Of a stretch of 36,938 nt of DNA, positions 7,411 to 15,815 are shown one piece after another. A model generated the notes under the pieces. It was given only the letters and a program-made list of their open reading frames with translations, had not been told where the DNA came from and ran no database searches. Within the stretch, counting starts at the first letter, position 1. Each line of letters opens with the position of its first letter. The position numbers and the translations under genes were made by a program. This DNA comes from SLID01 sp041667545. Lineage in GTDB: Bacteria > Omnitrophota > Gorgyraeia > Tantalellales > Tantalellaceae. The stretch lies in contig JBAYES010000014.1 of the NCBI GenBank assembly GCA_041667545.1, positions 1 through 36,938 of the forward strand, written 5' to 3'.

Positions 7411-7440
7411 TTGCGGGAGGTTAAAGTGTTGTGATATAAT
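7411..7440 (+). promoter_or_regulatory. Promoter of the tRNA-Lys/tRNA-Gly unit
   Basis: TTGCGG (7411-7416), an 18-bp spacer and TATAAT (7435-7440), about 37 bp before tRNA-Lys. The -35 variant TTGCGG is the same as in the promoter at 1386, hinting at a local consensus. Confidence 0.6.
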
Positions 7441-7477
7441 ACCCAAGCTTTGGTTTCTGTTCTGATATAGATCAAGT

Positions 7478-7553
7478 GCCCGCATAGCTCAGCCGGTAGA
7501 GCAGCTGACTCTTAATCAGTTTGTCCAAGGTTCGAATCCTTGTGCGGGTACCA
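7478..7553 (+). tRNA. tRNA-Lys(CTT)
   Basis: Cloverleaf with acceptor GCCCGCA/TGCGGGT. The anticodon stem GCTGA/TCAGT encloses CTCTTAA (anticodon CTT), and the T-arm CAAGG/CCTTG encloses TTCGAAT. The discriminator is A and CCA is encoded. It is co-transcribed with tRNA-Gly, 19 bp downstream. Confidence 0.96.
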
Positions 7554-7572
7554 GTTTTTATAGAAATAAAGA

Positions 7573-7648
7573 GCGGGTGTAGCTCAGTTGGTAGAGCATC
7601 ACGTTGCCAACGTGATTGTCGTCGGTTCGAGCCCGATCACCCGCTCCA
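7573..7648 (+). tRNA. tRNA-Gly(GCC)
   Basis: Cloverleaf with acceptor GCGGGTG/CACCCGC. The anticodon stem ATCACG/CGTGAT encloses TTGCCAA (anticodon GCC), with TTCGAGC in the T-loop. The discriminator is T and CCA is encoded (7646-7648). The following PTS IIA gene may be reached by read-through from the same promoter. Confidence 0.96.
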
Positions 7649-7738
7649 GAATTTATGAAAAAGCGTAAAGAAGCCGGAAAGACTATGGGTTCAGAACGTT
7701 TCCCCCCTCAAAACAAGCCATGTTGTGAAAAGGAGATT

Positions 7739-8209
7739 ATGAATATTTACGAGATACTGGAAATAGGAGCCATTAGCATCGATCTCGAAGCGGAAGAAAA
7801 GAACGATGTTCTTTCGGAGTTGGTGGGACTTCTTGTATCATCCGGCAAAGTGAAAAAAGATGATAAAACAGAAATACTCAAAAAGGTCAAAGAGAGAGAA
7901 TCTCTCGGCTCCACAGGGATAGGAAAAGGAATAGCGATACCGCATGCCAAGAGCGCCAAAATGAAAAAAATGGGAGCGGCGTTCGGCATATCCAAAAAAG
8001 GCCTGGATTTCAGGTCGCTTGACGGAGAAGCGACTCACATTTTTTTTCTTCTAGTTGACCCCGGGGAAACTCCGGGTCCCCATCTTAAGGCTTTAGCTAA
8101 AATTTCCCGTTTGTTGGACGATAAGTTTATAAGAGACAAGCTTAGGTCGGCGACGAGCGCTAAGGAAATTCTGAAGATAATCAAAGAAGAAGAGCAAAAA
8201 AAGGGATAA
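7739..8209 (+). CDS. PTS EIIA component (PtsN/fructose-type)
   Basis: A 156-residue single-domain EIIA of the fructose/mannitol/nitrogen class. The phosphorylatable histidine is H69 in GKGIAIPHAK, preceded by the family segment ERESLGSTGIG. It accepts phosphate from HPr, whose gene lies 3.4 kb downstream in the same direction. I chose ATG 7739 because AAGGAG sits 5 bp upstream; a longer frame reaching back into tRNA-Gly is not credible. No EIIB or EIIC gene is nearby, so its role may be regulatory, as for PtsN, rather than sugar transport. Confidence 0.88.
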   Translation: MNIYEILEIGAISIDLEAEEKNDVLSELVGLLVSSGKVKKDDKTEILKKVKERESLGSTGIGKGIAIPHAKSAKMKKMGAAFGISKKGLDFRSLDGEATHIFFLLVDPGETPGPHLKALAKISRLLDDKFIRDKLRSATSAKEILKIIKEEEQKKG

Positions 8210-8262
8210 GGGTTTCCCGCATTTGTTCCGGAGGCCTGCGAGGGCTTATCGCCTCAGAGATA

Positions 8263-9507
8263 ATGAACATTAAAAAATTAAAGTGGCTATATCCGGGTAT
8301 GCTAATCAAGAGGTGGATATCTCTGGCCGTTTTCGGCATATTTATGATATCCATGGGATTTGTGATAGTTATAGCCGAGCGCAATCCTCACAATAAAGCT
8401 ATGGCCGGAATGGTGATAATGCTGGGGATCGGTAGTGTTATTTTTGCCGTTAAACGAATACTCAGGTCTTTGATGATAGCGATATCTCCGGACGGGACAA
8501 ACGTTAACAGCGATCTTGTAGAGAAGATATACCGGAAACGCATACTCGAGAAAGGCCCTAAAGTGGTTGTTGTCGGAGGGGGTACGGGACTTTCTACTCT
8601 TCTTTCGGGGTTGAAACATCGTACCAGCAATATAACCGCTATAGTTACGGTAGCCGATGACGGGGGGTCTTCCGGACGGCTTAGAGAAGAGTTCGGGGTA
8701 TTGCCTCCGGGGGATATACGGAACTGTCTTGTCGCTCTCGCTGATTCCGAGGATATTCTCGGCCCGCTTTTTCAATTCAGGTTCACGCAGGGCAAGGGGC
8801 TTGACGGACATAATTTCGGGAATCTTTTCATAACTGCTTTGGCCAGGGTTACCGGAGATTTCGCGAAAGCCATAAAAGAATCCAGCAAGGTATTGGCAAT
8901 AAGGGGAAAGGTATATCCGGCGACGCTTGAGATCGTTAAACTTGTGGCAAGACGGGAGAATGGCGTTGAGATTGAAGGGGAAAGCCGGATACATCTGGAA
9001 AAGGAAAGTCCTATCGAGAAGCTTTTTTTGGTTCCGCGGAACTGTAAAGCCACTGATGAATCGGTAGAAGCGATAAAAGAGGCGGATATTATTGTCCTTG
9101 GGCCCGGCAGTCTATACACAAGTGTCATGCCGAATCTCCTCATAGAAGGTATACAGAACGCCATAGTTAGATCGAACGCTTTTAAGATCTACATATGTAA
9201 CGTTATGACAGAATCCGGGGAGACCGATGGTTACTCTGTAAGCGATCACGTTAAGGCGATAATAAAGCACACCCGGCCCGGTATCATCAATTGCTGTATT
9301 GCCAATGTTTCAAGGATACCTGAGGATCTTTACGATAAGTACAAGGCCAAGGAGCAATATCCCGTACAGATGGATGTCATGGACGAAAAATGGATGAAAG
9401 CCGAGAAAATAGATCTCATAAAAGAGGATATATCCTGGCCAAAAGAATATGTAAGGCATAATTCGGAGAAATTGGCCGAAGTAATAATGGATGTGATGGA
9501 GAAATGA
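8263..9507 (+). CDS. yvcK: YvcK/CofD-like gluconeogenesis factor with N-terminal membrane anchor
   Basis: A 414-residue protein. Residues ~18-38 and ~46-64 are two hydrophobic segments that should anchor it in the inner membrane. The YvcK domain follows, with VVVVGGGTGLSTLL (glycine loop at 105-109), ADDGGSSGRLR, LPPGDIRNC and DGHNFGNLF. YvcK binds UDP-sugars and is needed for growth on gluconeogenic carbon and for normal cell wall synthesis in Bacillus; it is related to CofD but does not make F420. The membrane-anchored form is known in some lineages. It overlaps the GH57 gene by 4 bp (ATGA), so the two are translationally coupled. Confidence 0.92.
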   Translation: MNIKKLKWLYPGMLIKRWISLAVFGIFMISMGFVIVIAERNPHNKAMAGMVIMLGIGSVIFAVKRILRSLMIAISPDGTNVNSDLVEKIYRKRILEKGPKVVVVGGGTGLSTLLSGLKHRTSNITAIVTVADDGGSSGRLREEFGVLPPGDIRNCLVALADSEDILGPLFQFRFTQGKGLDGHNFGNLFITALARVTGDFAKAIKESSKVLAIRGKVYPATLEIVKLVARRENGVEIEGESRIHLEKESPIEKLFLVPRNCKATDESVEAIKEADIIVLGPGSLYTSVMPNLLIEGIQNAIVRSNAFKIYICNVMTESGETDGYSVSDHVKAIIKHTRPGIINCCIANVSRIPEDLYDKYKAKEQYPVQMDVMDEKWMKAEKIDLIKEDISWPKEYVRHNSEKLAEVIMDVMEK

Positions 9508-11564
9508 AGGATTTTCACAGGATGAAAGAGACCGGAAAAGCCAGGTTCGCCATGGCCTTTCATGTATTTCAGCCTGTTTTTAATCTTGAAGGCGAAATAG
9601 AAAAAGCGTTTTCTCTTGCGTATGAGCCGTTCCTGGAGGTTTTGGAACGGTATTCCGGGGTAAAGGCGACCTTTCATTTTTCAGGCAACATGCTTGAATG
9701 GCTTGAAAAAAATAAACCGGGATATATCAAGATGGTCAGGAACATGCTGGAAAGGGGACAAATAGAAATTATGGGAGGCGGATTTTTCGAGCCGATAATG
9801 CCTCACATACCCCGGCAGGATGCCCTGGAACAGCTCAGGATGATGTCGAGGACCGTTGAAAGGATATTCGGAGAAAAACCGGCAGGAGCCTGGACCACTG
9901 AAAGAGTGTGGCATAGGACTTTGGCGGACCTTTATAACGATGAGGGGATGAAATATACCATTTTGGACGACCATCATCTTTTATCTTCTTTTATAGGGGA
10001 TATAGGCAGGTACAGTCCCTGTGTTACTTACGGAGATACCGGATCTGTGGTGGTGCTGCCGGCATCCACAAAATTAAGGTACCTGATGCCGTTTGGTCCG
10101 GTATCCAGGACAATAGACTACATGAAGAGCGCGGTTCGGCGCAATGCGGGAACTGTACCATGTTTCTTTTTTGCCGACGATCTGGAAAAATTCGGGGCCT
10201 GGCCGCATACACATTTTCACGTGTACAAAAAAAAGTGGCTGGAAAAATTTTTCAAGGCGCTTCTTGCGGAGAACAAATGGCTGGAAACAGCAACGTGTTC
10301 GGAAATGATAGTTCCTGAAAAAATGAGAGATGTGGGAGTTCTACAGCCGGCGAGTTACTCTGAAATGGAAGAGTGGGCGTGCGGGGATTTCGGAAACTTT
10401 ATGAACAGATATCCCGAATCGGGACGGATGCACGGGCGCATGCTTGAGGTAAGCGGCAGGATATCGGAAAACATCGATCAGGGAGACGGGGGGGCCTCTG
10501 CAACAGGAACTCTTGAGGCAAGAACAGAGCTCTTTAAGGCACAGACGAATTGTCCGTATTGGCACGGTACATTCGGAGGGGTTTATCTGCCTCATTTAAG
10601 GGCCGGGGTATATTCTCACATAATCCGCGCGGAGAAACTACTGGATCGGTCTGTGCGTTTCAGAGAAGGCGCTGTATTTTGTTCTGAAAGGTCTTCTGGA
10701 AAAGACCGTTTCGAATCAGTTATGGAGAACTCTTACATGAAAATCTATATCGATCCCTTGCGGGGAGCGACCATATCGGAGGTGGATCTTAAGAACAGGG
10801 AACTTAATCTCGTAAATTCCTTTTCAAGGCGCAGAGAAGATTATCACAAGATGCTTAAAAAAGGCAGCGCCGCGGCAACAAAAAAAGCCAGAAAAGCCGC
10901 AATGAAGAACGAATATGAAGACGTGGATATACACGAAATACTCGGAGTGTCGGAAAAAGGACTGGAAAAGGTCTTGTCCTATGACGGGCATAGACGAACA
11001 GGATTTATTACAAGAATAGCATCGGGGCAGGTGAAATGGGAAGATTTTGCCGTGGCGGGCAAGCCGGCAGAAGGTTCTTTTGGAGGCAAATATTCTTCCG
11101 AGACAGCATCTCGGAAAGATCTCATAACGCAGACTTTTTCCAGACGGGGGACTTTAGATACTGACGGGCCGGAGAATGAGGATATTAAAGTTACAAAGCA
11201 GATAACTCTGGGCGATTCCCCGGCTATGGCAGTTTCACAGACTTTAAGCAATTGTTCGCGGAAATTTAAAGAAATAACCGCCGGAATAGAATTCAATTTT
11301 CTGGTGTGGGACACTGCCGCGATGAAGTCGTTCAAAACCTTTACATCGGATATTTTGGAACTTAAGGACAGGTATTCCGGGATGGAAGTTAAATTTTTTA
11401 TGGACAGGCCTCTGAAAATAACAAGATATCCTGTTTACACCGTCAACGAGACGGAGAAAGGGCTGGGCAAGACATTTCAAGGTGTCTGCGTAGTAATAGG
11501 CGAAAATTTTGTTCTGGGCAGTTCCGAAGAAGAGAAAATAGGAATAACTGTATACGTAAGGTAG
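9504..11564 (+). CDS. GH57 4-alpha-glucanotransferase / alpha-amylase
   Basis: A 686-residue cytoplasmic GH57 enzyme with the DUF1925/DUF1926 C-terminal beta domains typical of the 4-alpha-glucanotransferase group. Motifs in order: FHVFQPV (the 'HQP' region, altered to FQP), GGGFFEPIMP at ~91-100, WTTERVW with E133 as the expected nucleophile, and FFADDLEKFGAWP with D225/D226 covering the general acid. It would remodel alpha-1,4-glucans such as glycogen or maltodextrin. The start overlaps yvcK by 4 bp. An alternative ATG is 18 bp downstream. The middle region at ~455-480 is Lys/Ala-rich and probably a loop. Pairing with PTS regulators suggests control of glycogen use. Confidence 0.88.
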   Translation: MKDFHRMKETGKARFAMAFHVFQPVFNLEGEIEKAFSLAYEPFLEVLERYSGVKATFHFSGNMLEWLEKNKPGYIKMVRNMLERGQIEIMGGGFFEPIMPHIPRQDALEQLRMMSRTVERIFGEKPAGAWTTERVWHRTLADLYNDEGMKYTILDDHHLLSSFIGDIGRYSPCVTYGDTGSVVVLPASTKLRYLMPFGPVSRTIDYMKSAVRRNAGTVPCFFFADDLEKFGAWPHTHFHVYKKKWLEKFFKALLAENKWLETATCSEMIVPEKMRDVGVLQPASYSEMEEWACGDFGNFMNRYPESGRMHGRMLEVSGRISENIDQGDGGASATGTLEARTELFKAQTNCPYWHGTFGGVYLPHLRAGVYSHIIRAEKLLDRSVRFREGAVFCSERSSGKDRFESVMENSYMKIYIDPLRGATISEVDLKNRELNLVNSFSRRREDYHKMLKKGSAAATKKARKAAMKNEYEDVDIHEILGVSEKGLEKVLSYDGHRRTGFITRIASGQVKWEDFAVAGKPAEGSFGGKYSSETASRKDLITQTFSRRGTLDTDGPENEDIKVTKQITLGDSPAMAVSQTLSNCSRKFKEITAGIEFNFLVWDTAAMKSFKTFTSDILELKDRYSGMEVKFFMDRPLKITRYPVYTVNETEKGLGKTFQGVCVVIGENFVLGSSEEEKIGITVYVR

Positions 11565-11568
11565 CCAT

Positions 11569-11883
11569 ATGATGGTATTGGAAAGAGACATACTTGTAAA
11601 GAATAAGACCGGCCTGCACGCGCGCCCGGCCGCGCTTTTTGTACAGAAGGCCAATAAATACGAAAGCGATATAAAGATCTTGAAAGACGGGCAGGAAGTG
11701 AACGGCAAGTCGATAATGGGGATATTGATGCTCGCGGCGGAAAAGGGAGCCAGGATAAAGATCGTTATCAGCGGGAATGACGCGGAAGAGGCCATGGAGG
11801 AACTTTCCTCCATGCTTTCCGGGGAAATGGACGAAGAAGAATTAGGCCGATCCATGAACAGCGGGATCAAGGAAGAAAAATGA
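11569..11883 (+). CDS. ptsH: HPr phosphocarrier protein
   Basis: A 104-residue HPr. The active-site H17 lies in TGLHARPAA, and S48 in NGKSIMGI corresponds to the regulatory Ser-46 phosphorylated by HPr kinase, so ATP-dependent control is predicted. The acidic tail beyond residue ~88 (EMDEEELGRSMNSG) is about 15 residues longer than classical HPr. The gene begins 4 bp after the GH57 stop, and its last codons overlap ptsI by 4 bp. A second ATG directly follows the first. Confidence 0.94.
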   Translation: MMVLERDILVKNKTGLHARPAALFVQKANKYESDIKILKDGQEVNGKSIMGILMLAAEKGARIKIVISGNDAEEAMEELSSMLSGEMDEEELGRSMNSGIKEEK

Positions 11884-13664
11884 AAGAACCTGCAAAAAAA
11901 CACGGAAAAAAACAAAAAAAGATGAAAGGTATCCCGGCAGCTCCCGGGATAGTTATAGGGAATGCTTATGTTTTCGGCACGGAAACAGTGTCTCCCATGG
12001 AGCGTGTTATAACCGAACGCGAAATATCCGGGGAAATAAGGAAGTTTGAAGCGGCTCTTGATAAGACAAAAAAAGAACTGCTTGAAGTGGAGAAAAAAAT
12101 ATCCACAGAAATGGGAGTTGACCATGGGCGAATTTTCAGCGCCCACCTTATGGTGCTTGAAGATAAGGTCCTTATAGGAGAGGTGCTGGCTCAACTTAAA
12201 AAAAGAAAAAGGAACATATCTTTTGTTTTTGCGGAAGTGTTGAACAGATATATCGCCGCTCTTTCCGGGGCAAAAGATGAGTATCTTCGGGATCGAAGCG
12301 GTGATATAGCCGACGTGGGTAAAAGGGTACTTAAGAAGCTGATAGGTGTTAAAGAAAAAAGCATGGAGAGCCTGAACGAAAAATCCATCATAATCGCCTA
12401 TGATATTTCTCCTTCGGATACGGCTATGATGCATAAAGGCAGGGTTCTGGGGTTCGCAACAGATATAGGAGGCAGGACCTCTCATACGGCTATTATGGCC
12501 AAGTCTTTAGAGATACCGGCAGTTGTGGGCCTGGAAACAGTGACAGATACTGTGATGAACGGGGATAAGGTCATTCTTGACGGCATACACGGTGTTGTAA
12601 TAGTCAATCCTTCCCGCGGAGAAATTGAAAAATACGAGAGAGAAAAAACAAAATACGAGAGCATTGAAAGGGATCTTGGCCTTCTCAGGCTTTTACCCGG
12701 AGAAACGCTTGACGGTAAGAGGGTAATAGTGGCCGGGAACATAGAGCTTCCCGAAGACGTGGCGAGCGTTCTTTCTCATGGCGCTGAAAGCATAGGACTT
12801 TACAGAACCGAGTATTTTTACATGAATCGTACCGATCTTCCCCGGGAAGAAGAGCAGTTCAATGCCTATAGGTCCGTGGCTAAAAGGATGTATCCAAATC
12901 CTGTGGTTATAAGGACGCTTGATCTCGGAGGGGATAAATTCCTTTCACAGCTTGATGTTCCGAAAGAGATGAATCCCTTCATGGGCTGGCGGGCAATAAG
13001 ATTTTGTCTGGCAAGACCGGATATATTCAGAACGCATCTAAGGGCCATGTTAAGGGCTTCTATGTACGGGAATATAAAGATCATGTACCCCATGATATCG
13101 GGAATGTCGGAATTTATACAGGCTAACGCTTTTTTGCAGGAGGTAAAGGACGAGCTTAAAAAGGAAAAAATACCTTTTGCCGACAATATTCCCGTGGGCG
13201 CGATGATAGAGGTGCCTTCCGCGGCCATAACAAGCGACATTCTGGCGAAAGAGGCGAAGTTCTTCAGTATAGGGACCAATGATCTTATACAGTATTCTCT
13301 CGCGGTTGACCGGGTCAATGAAAAAATAGCTTATTTGTATGAGCCGGCTCATCCGGCCGTTCTTAAGCTTATAAAGATGATCATAGACAACGGCCACAAG
13401 GAAGGAATACCGGTGGCTTTGTGCGGCGAGATGGCGGGAGATATTTCTCTGACCATGGTCCTTTTAGGGCTGGGCCTGGATGAATTCAGCACATCACCCA
13501 TAGCGGTCCCGGAAATAAAAAAAGTCGTAAGAGGAGTCAATTTTTCACAAGCCAGGGAAGTGGCTGAGAAGGCCCTGACATTTAACACCGGAGAAGAGGT
13601 GAGGGAGTATGCCAGGAAAAAACTTATCGAGTTCATCCCGGATCTTGCGATAGAGGTTTTGTAA
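11880..13664 (+). CDS. ptsI: PTS Enzyme I (phosphoenolpyruvate-protein phosphotransferase)
   Basis: A 594-residue Enzyme I that transfers phosphate from PEP to HPr. The phosphorylated histidine is H202 in GGRTSHTAIMAKS. The PEP-binding TIM barrel carries LDLGGDKFL, GWRAIRFCL, FFSIGTNDLIQY and the catalytic cysteine C515 in ALCGEMAGD. A lysine-rich ~15-residue N-terminal extension precedes KGIPAAPGIVIG, where most family members begin. ATG 11880 overlaps ptsH; an internal ATG at residue 15 could be the real start. Confidence 0.95.
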   Translation: MKEPAKKHGKKQKKMKGIPAAPGIVIGNAYVFGTETVSPMERVITEREISGEIRKFEAALDKTKKELLEVEKKISTEMGVDHGRIFSAHLMVLEDKVLIGEVLAQLKKRKRNISFVFAEVLNRYIAALSGAKDEYLRDRSGDIADVGKRVLKKLIGVKEKSMESLNEKSIIIAYDISPSDTAMMHKGRVLGFATDIGGRTSHTAIMAKSLEIPAVVGLETVTDTVMNGDKVILDGIHGVVIVNPSRGEIEKYEREKTKYESIERDLGLLRLLPGETLDGKRVIVAGNIELPEDVASVLSHGAESIGLYRTEYFYMNRTDLPREEEQFNAYRSVAKRMYPNPVVIRTLDLGGDKFLSQLDVPKEMNPFMGWRAIRFCLARPDIFRTHLRAMLRASMYGNIKIMYPMISGMSEFIQANAFLQEVKDELKKEKIPFADNIPVGAMIEVPSAAITSDILAKEAKFFSIGTNDLIQYSLAVDRVNEKIAYLYEPAHPAVLKLIKMIIDNGHKEGIPVALCGEMAGDISLTMVLLGLGLDEFSTSPIAVPEIKKVVRGVNFSQAREVAEKALTFNTGEEVREYARKKLIEFIPDLAIEVL

Positions 13665-13691
13665 ATTAAACGAAAAAAGGAAAGGATAATC

Positions 13692-14444
13692 ATGAAAGCA
13701 TTGATACTGGCGGCAGGATATGGCACAAGACTGTATCCTCTTACCATTGACAGGCCCAAACCTCTTGTAAAAGTCGGGGGCAAGACCATACTTGAAAGAC
13801 TTTTGAGAAAACTGGAGGCCATAGATCTTTGTGATGAGGTATATATAGTTACTAATGATAAGTTCCACGATATGGTAGAGAAGTGGATGAAAGGCAAGAG
13901 TTTTTCGGTAAACGTGAGTGTGATAAACGACCTTACCAAGACCAATGAAGACAGGCTCGGGGCCATAGGAGATATTAACCTTGTGTTGCAGAAGAAAAAG
14001 CCGGAGGACGATGTCTTGATAGTGGCGGGAGATAATCTTTTCGAGTTTAGTATTTCAGATTTTCTGAACAGGGTAAAAGAAGCCGAAAAGTTCGGTGTGG
14101 CTCTTTACGACGTAAAGGACATTAAACTGGCCCAGAAATACGGCATAGTCGCTCTTGACGGAGATAGCTTTATAAGGGGGTTTCAGGAAAAGCCGGACAT
14201 GCCTGAAAGCACGCTGGCTTCGACAGGCATATATTATTTCCCGAGAAAAAAACTTTCTATGCTGGAGGAATATATGCGGACGGCTATGGTTAAAGATGCT
14301 CCGGGAAACTTTGTAAAGTGGCTTTCAGAAAAAGAAAAGGTATACGGGTATGTGTTTGAGGAAGGGTGGTACGATATCGGAGACAAGAACTCCCTGGAAA
14401 AGGCCGATATTGAGTATAGAGAAAAAGAGCTGGGAGAGATATAA
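13692..14444 (+). CDS. Sugar-phosphate nucleotidyltransferase
   Basis: A 250-residue single-domain nucleotidyltransferase (NTP_transferase family) making an NDP-sugar from an NTP and sugar 1-phosphate. The signature ILAAGYGTRLYPLT is at residues 5-18 with PKPLVKVGGKTILERLL after it, VAGDNLFEF provides the metal-binding Asp, and GFQEKPDMPES the sugar-site region. It resembles glucose-1-phosphate thymidylyl/uridylyltransferases but lacks a C-terminal hexapeptide domain; nucleotide preference is unknown. GGAAAGGA lies before the ATG, and 27 bp separate it from ptsI. Confidence 0.85.
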   Translation: MKALILAAGYGTRLYPLTIDRPKPLVKVGGKTILERLLRKLEAIDLCDEVYIVTNDKFHDMVEKWMKGKSFSVNVSVINDLTKTNEDRLGAIGDINLVLQKKKPEDDVLIVAGDNLFEFSISDFLNRVKEAEKFGVALYDVKDIKLAQKYGIVALDGDSFIRGFQEKPDMPESTLASTGIYYFPRKKLSMLEEYMRTAMVKDAPGNFVKWLSEKEKVYGYVFEEGWYDIGDKNSLEKADIEYREKELGEI

Positions 14445-14484
14445 AAAATAACCATAGATTTCTGGAAAATGGGCTTTCTGCGTC

Positions 14485-14580
14485 ATCCTGAGGAGCCGAA
14501 GGCGACGAAGGATCTCACAACTTACTATATATATTGAGATTGCTTCGTCACTCACTTCGTTCGTTCCTCGCAAAGACGTT
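14485..14580. repeat. Pair of short palindromic intergenic repeats (gaagcaatctc family)
   Basis: Two inverted elements lie back to back: tcatcctgaggagccgaagg...ggatctc at ~14485-14516 and its partner gagattgcttcgtcactc...cctcgcaaagacg at ~14536-14578. They share the terminal gagat-n-nCTTCGTC / gacGAAG-n-atctc sequences with the repeats at 45-225 and 411-550. This intergenic gap between the nucleotidyltransferase and metK contains no convincing SAM riboswitch or other feature. Confidence 0.55.
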
Positions 14581-14631
14581 ATAAAAGTCCATCTTGCAGA
14601 ACCCTAATAATAACCAAAGAGAGGAGAAAAA

Positions 14632-15774
14632 ATGAAAAAGAAACATTTGTTCACTTCGGAAAGTGTTACCGAGGGGCATCCGGATAAAGTATGCGACCAG
14701 ATATCGGATGCTGTTCTTGATGAAATATACAAGGAAGATCCTTCCGGCAGAGTCGCGTGCGAAACCATGGTAACTACAGGCCTTGCCATGGTGGCAGGAG
14801 AGATAACAACTTCCTGTTATGTGGATATACCCAAAGTCGTACGGAATACCATAAAGGAAATCGGGTATACCAATGCCGAATACGGTTTCGATTTTCTTAC
14901 ATGCGGGGTTCTTACTTCCATACAGGGGCAGTCGCCCGATATAGCTATGGGGGTAGACCCGGGCGGGGCGGGAGACCAGGGGATGATGTTCGGGTATGCC
15001 TGTAATGAGACGCGGGAACTTATGCCTTTACCCATAACCCTGGCGCATAAGCTCAGCCGGCGGCTTGCCAAGATAAGGAAAGAAGAAAGAGTGGATTATC
15101 TCAGGCCTGACGGAAAAAGCCAGGTTACAGTTGAATATGATGGTACGAAGCCTGTAAGGGTTGAAGCGATAGTGGTAAGCGCGCATCATAGTTCCAAGGT
15201 CAAGATGAGCGATCTTGCCGCGGACATAAAGGAACTGGTCATAAAAGAAGTTATTCCCGCGGAGCTCATGGACAAAAATACTCGTATTTTTGTAAATCCA
15301 ACGGGGAGATTTGAGGTAGGCGGGCCCCACGGAGATACAGGTGTTACCGGAAGGAAGATAATAGTCGATACCTACGGCGGTGTCGGCAGTCATGGAGGAG
15401 GGTGCTTTAGCGGCAAAGACCCGACAAAGGTCGATAGGTCGGCTTCCTACATGGCAAGATATGTGGCCAAAAACGTAGTAGCGTCTGCGCTTGCCGCGCA
15501 ATGTGAAGTGCAGTTCGCCTACGCCATAGGAGTTCCGGAACCCGTGAGCATAATGGTGAATACTTTCGGCACAGGGAAGATCGAGGATCAAGCTATAAGC
15601 GAGCTTATAAAGAAAAATTTCGATCTTACTCCCGCGGGCATAATAGAAAAGCTCAAATTACGCCGGCCAATATACCGAAAAACGGCTTCTTACGGCCATT
15701 TTGGAAGGGATGAGGAAGGGTTTACGTGGGAAGAAGTAGATATGGCGGATATTCTTAAGAAGTCCGCCAAGTAG
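14632..15774 (+). CDS. metK: S-adenosylmethionine synthetase
   Basis: A 380-residue enzyme making SAM from methionine and ATP. All three family signatures are visible: FTSESVTEGHPDKVCDQISD (H16 and D18 catalytic/Mg ligands), GAGDQGMMFGYA, and GGGCFSGKDPTKVDRS in the C-terminal domain. A strong GAGAGGAG precedes the ATG. ahcY follows within about 40 bp, forming a methyl-cycle pair. Confidence 0.97.
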   Translation: MKKKHLFTSESVTEGHPDKVCDQISDAVLDEIYKEDPSGRVACETMVTTGLAMVAGEITTSCYVDIPKVVRNTIKEIGYTNAEYGFDFLTCGVLTSIQGQSPDIAMGVDPGGAGDQGMMFGYACNETRELMPLPITLAHKLSRRLAKIRKEERVDYLRPDGKSQVTVEYDGTKPVRVEAIVVSAHHSSKVKMSDLAADIKELVIKEVIPAELMDKNTRIFVNPTGRFEVGGPHGDTGVTGRKIIVDTYGGVGSHGGGCFSGKDPTKVDRSASYMARYVAKNVVASALAAQCEVQFAYAIGVPEPVSIMVNTFGTGKIEDQAISELIKKNFDLTPAGIIEKLKLRRPIYRKTASYGHFGRDEEGFTWEEVDMADILKKSAK

Positions 15775-15815
15775 AAAGGGCGATCTTGTTGCCTCAAAAA
15801 AAAAGGATACGACAA

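Noticed and set aside
11244..12485. 413-codon frame on the minus strand opposite GH57, ptsH and ptsI
   Set aside because: Aromatic- and His-rich low-quality sequence, antisense to three well-identified genes.
14445..14631. Possible SAM riboswitch upstream of metK
   Set aside because: The region is explained by the palindromic dispersed repeats; I cannot find the conserved core of known SAM riboswitches.
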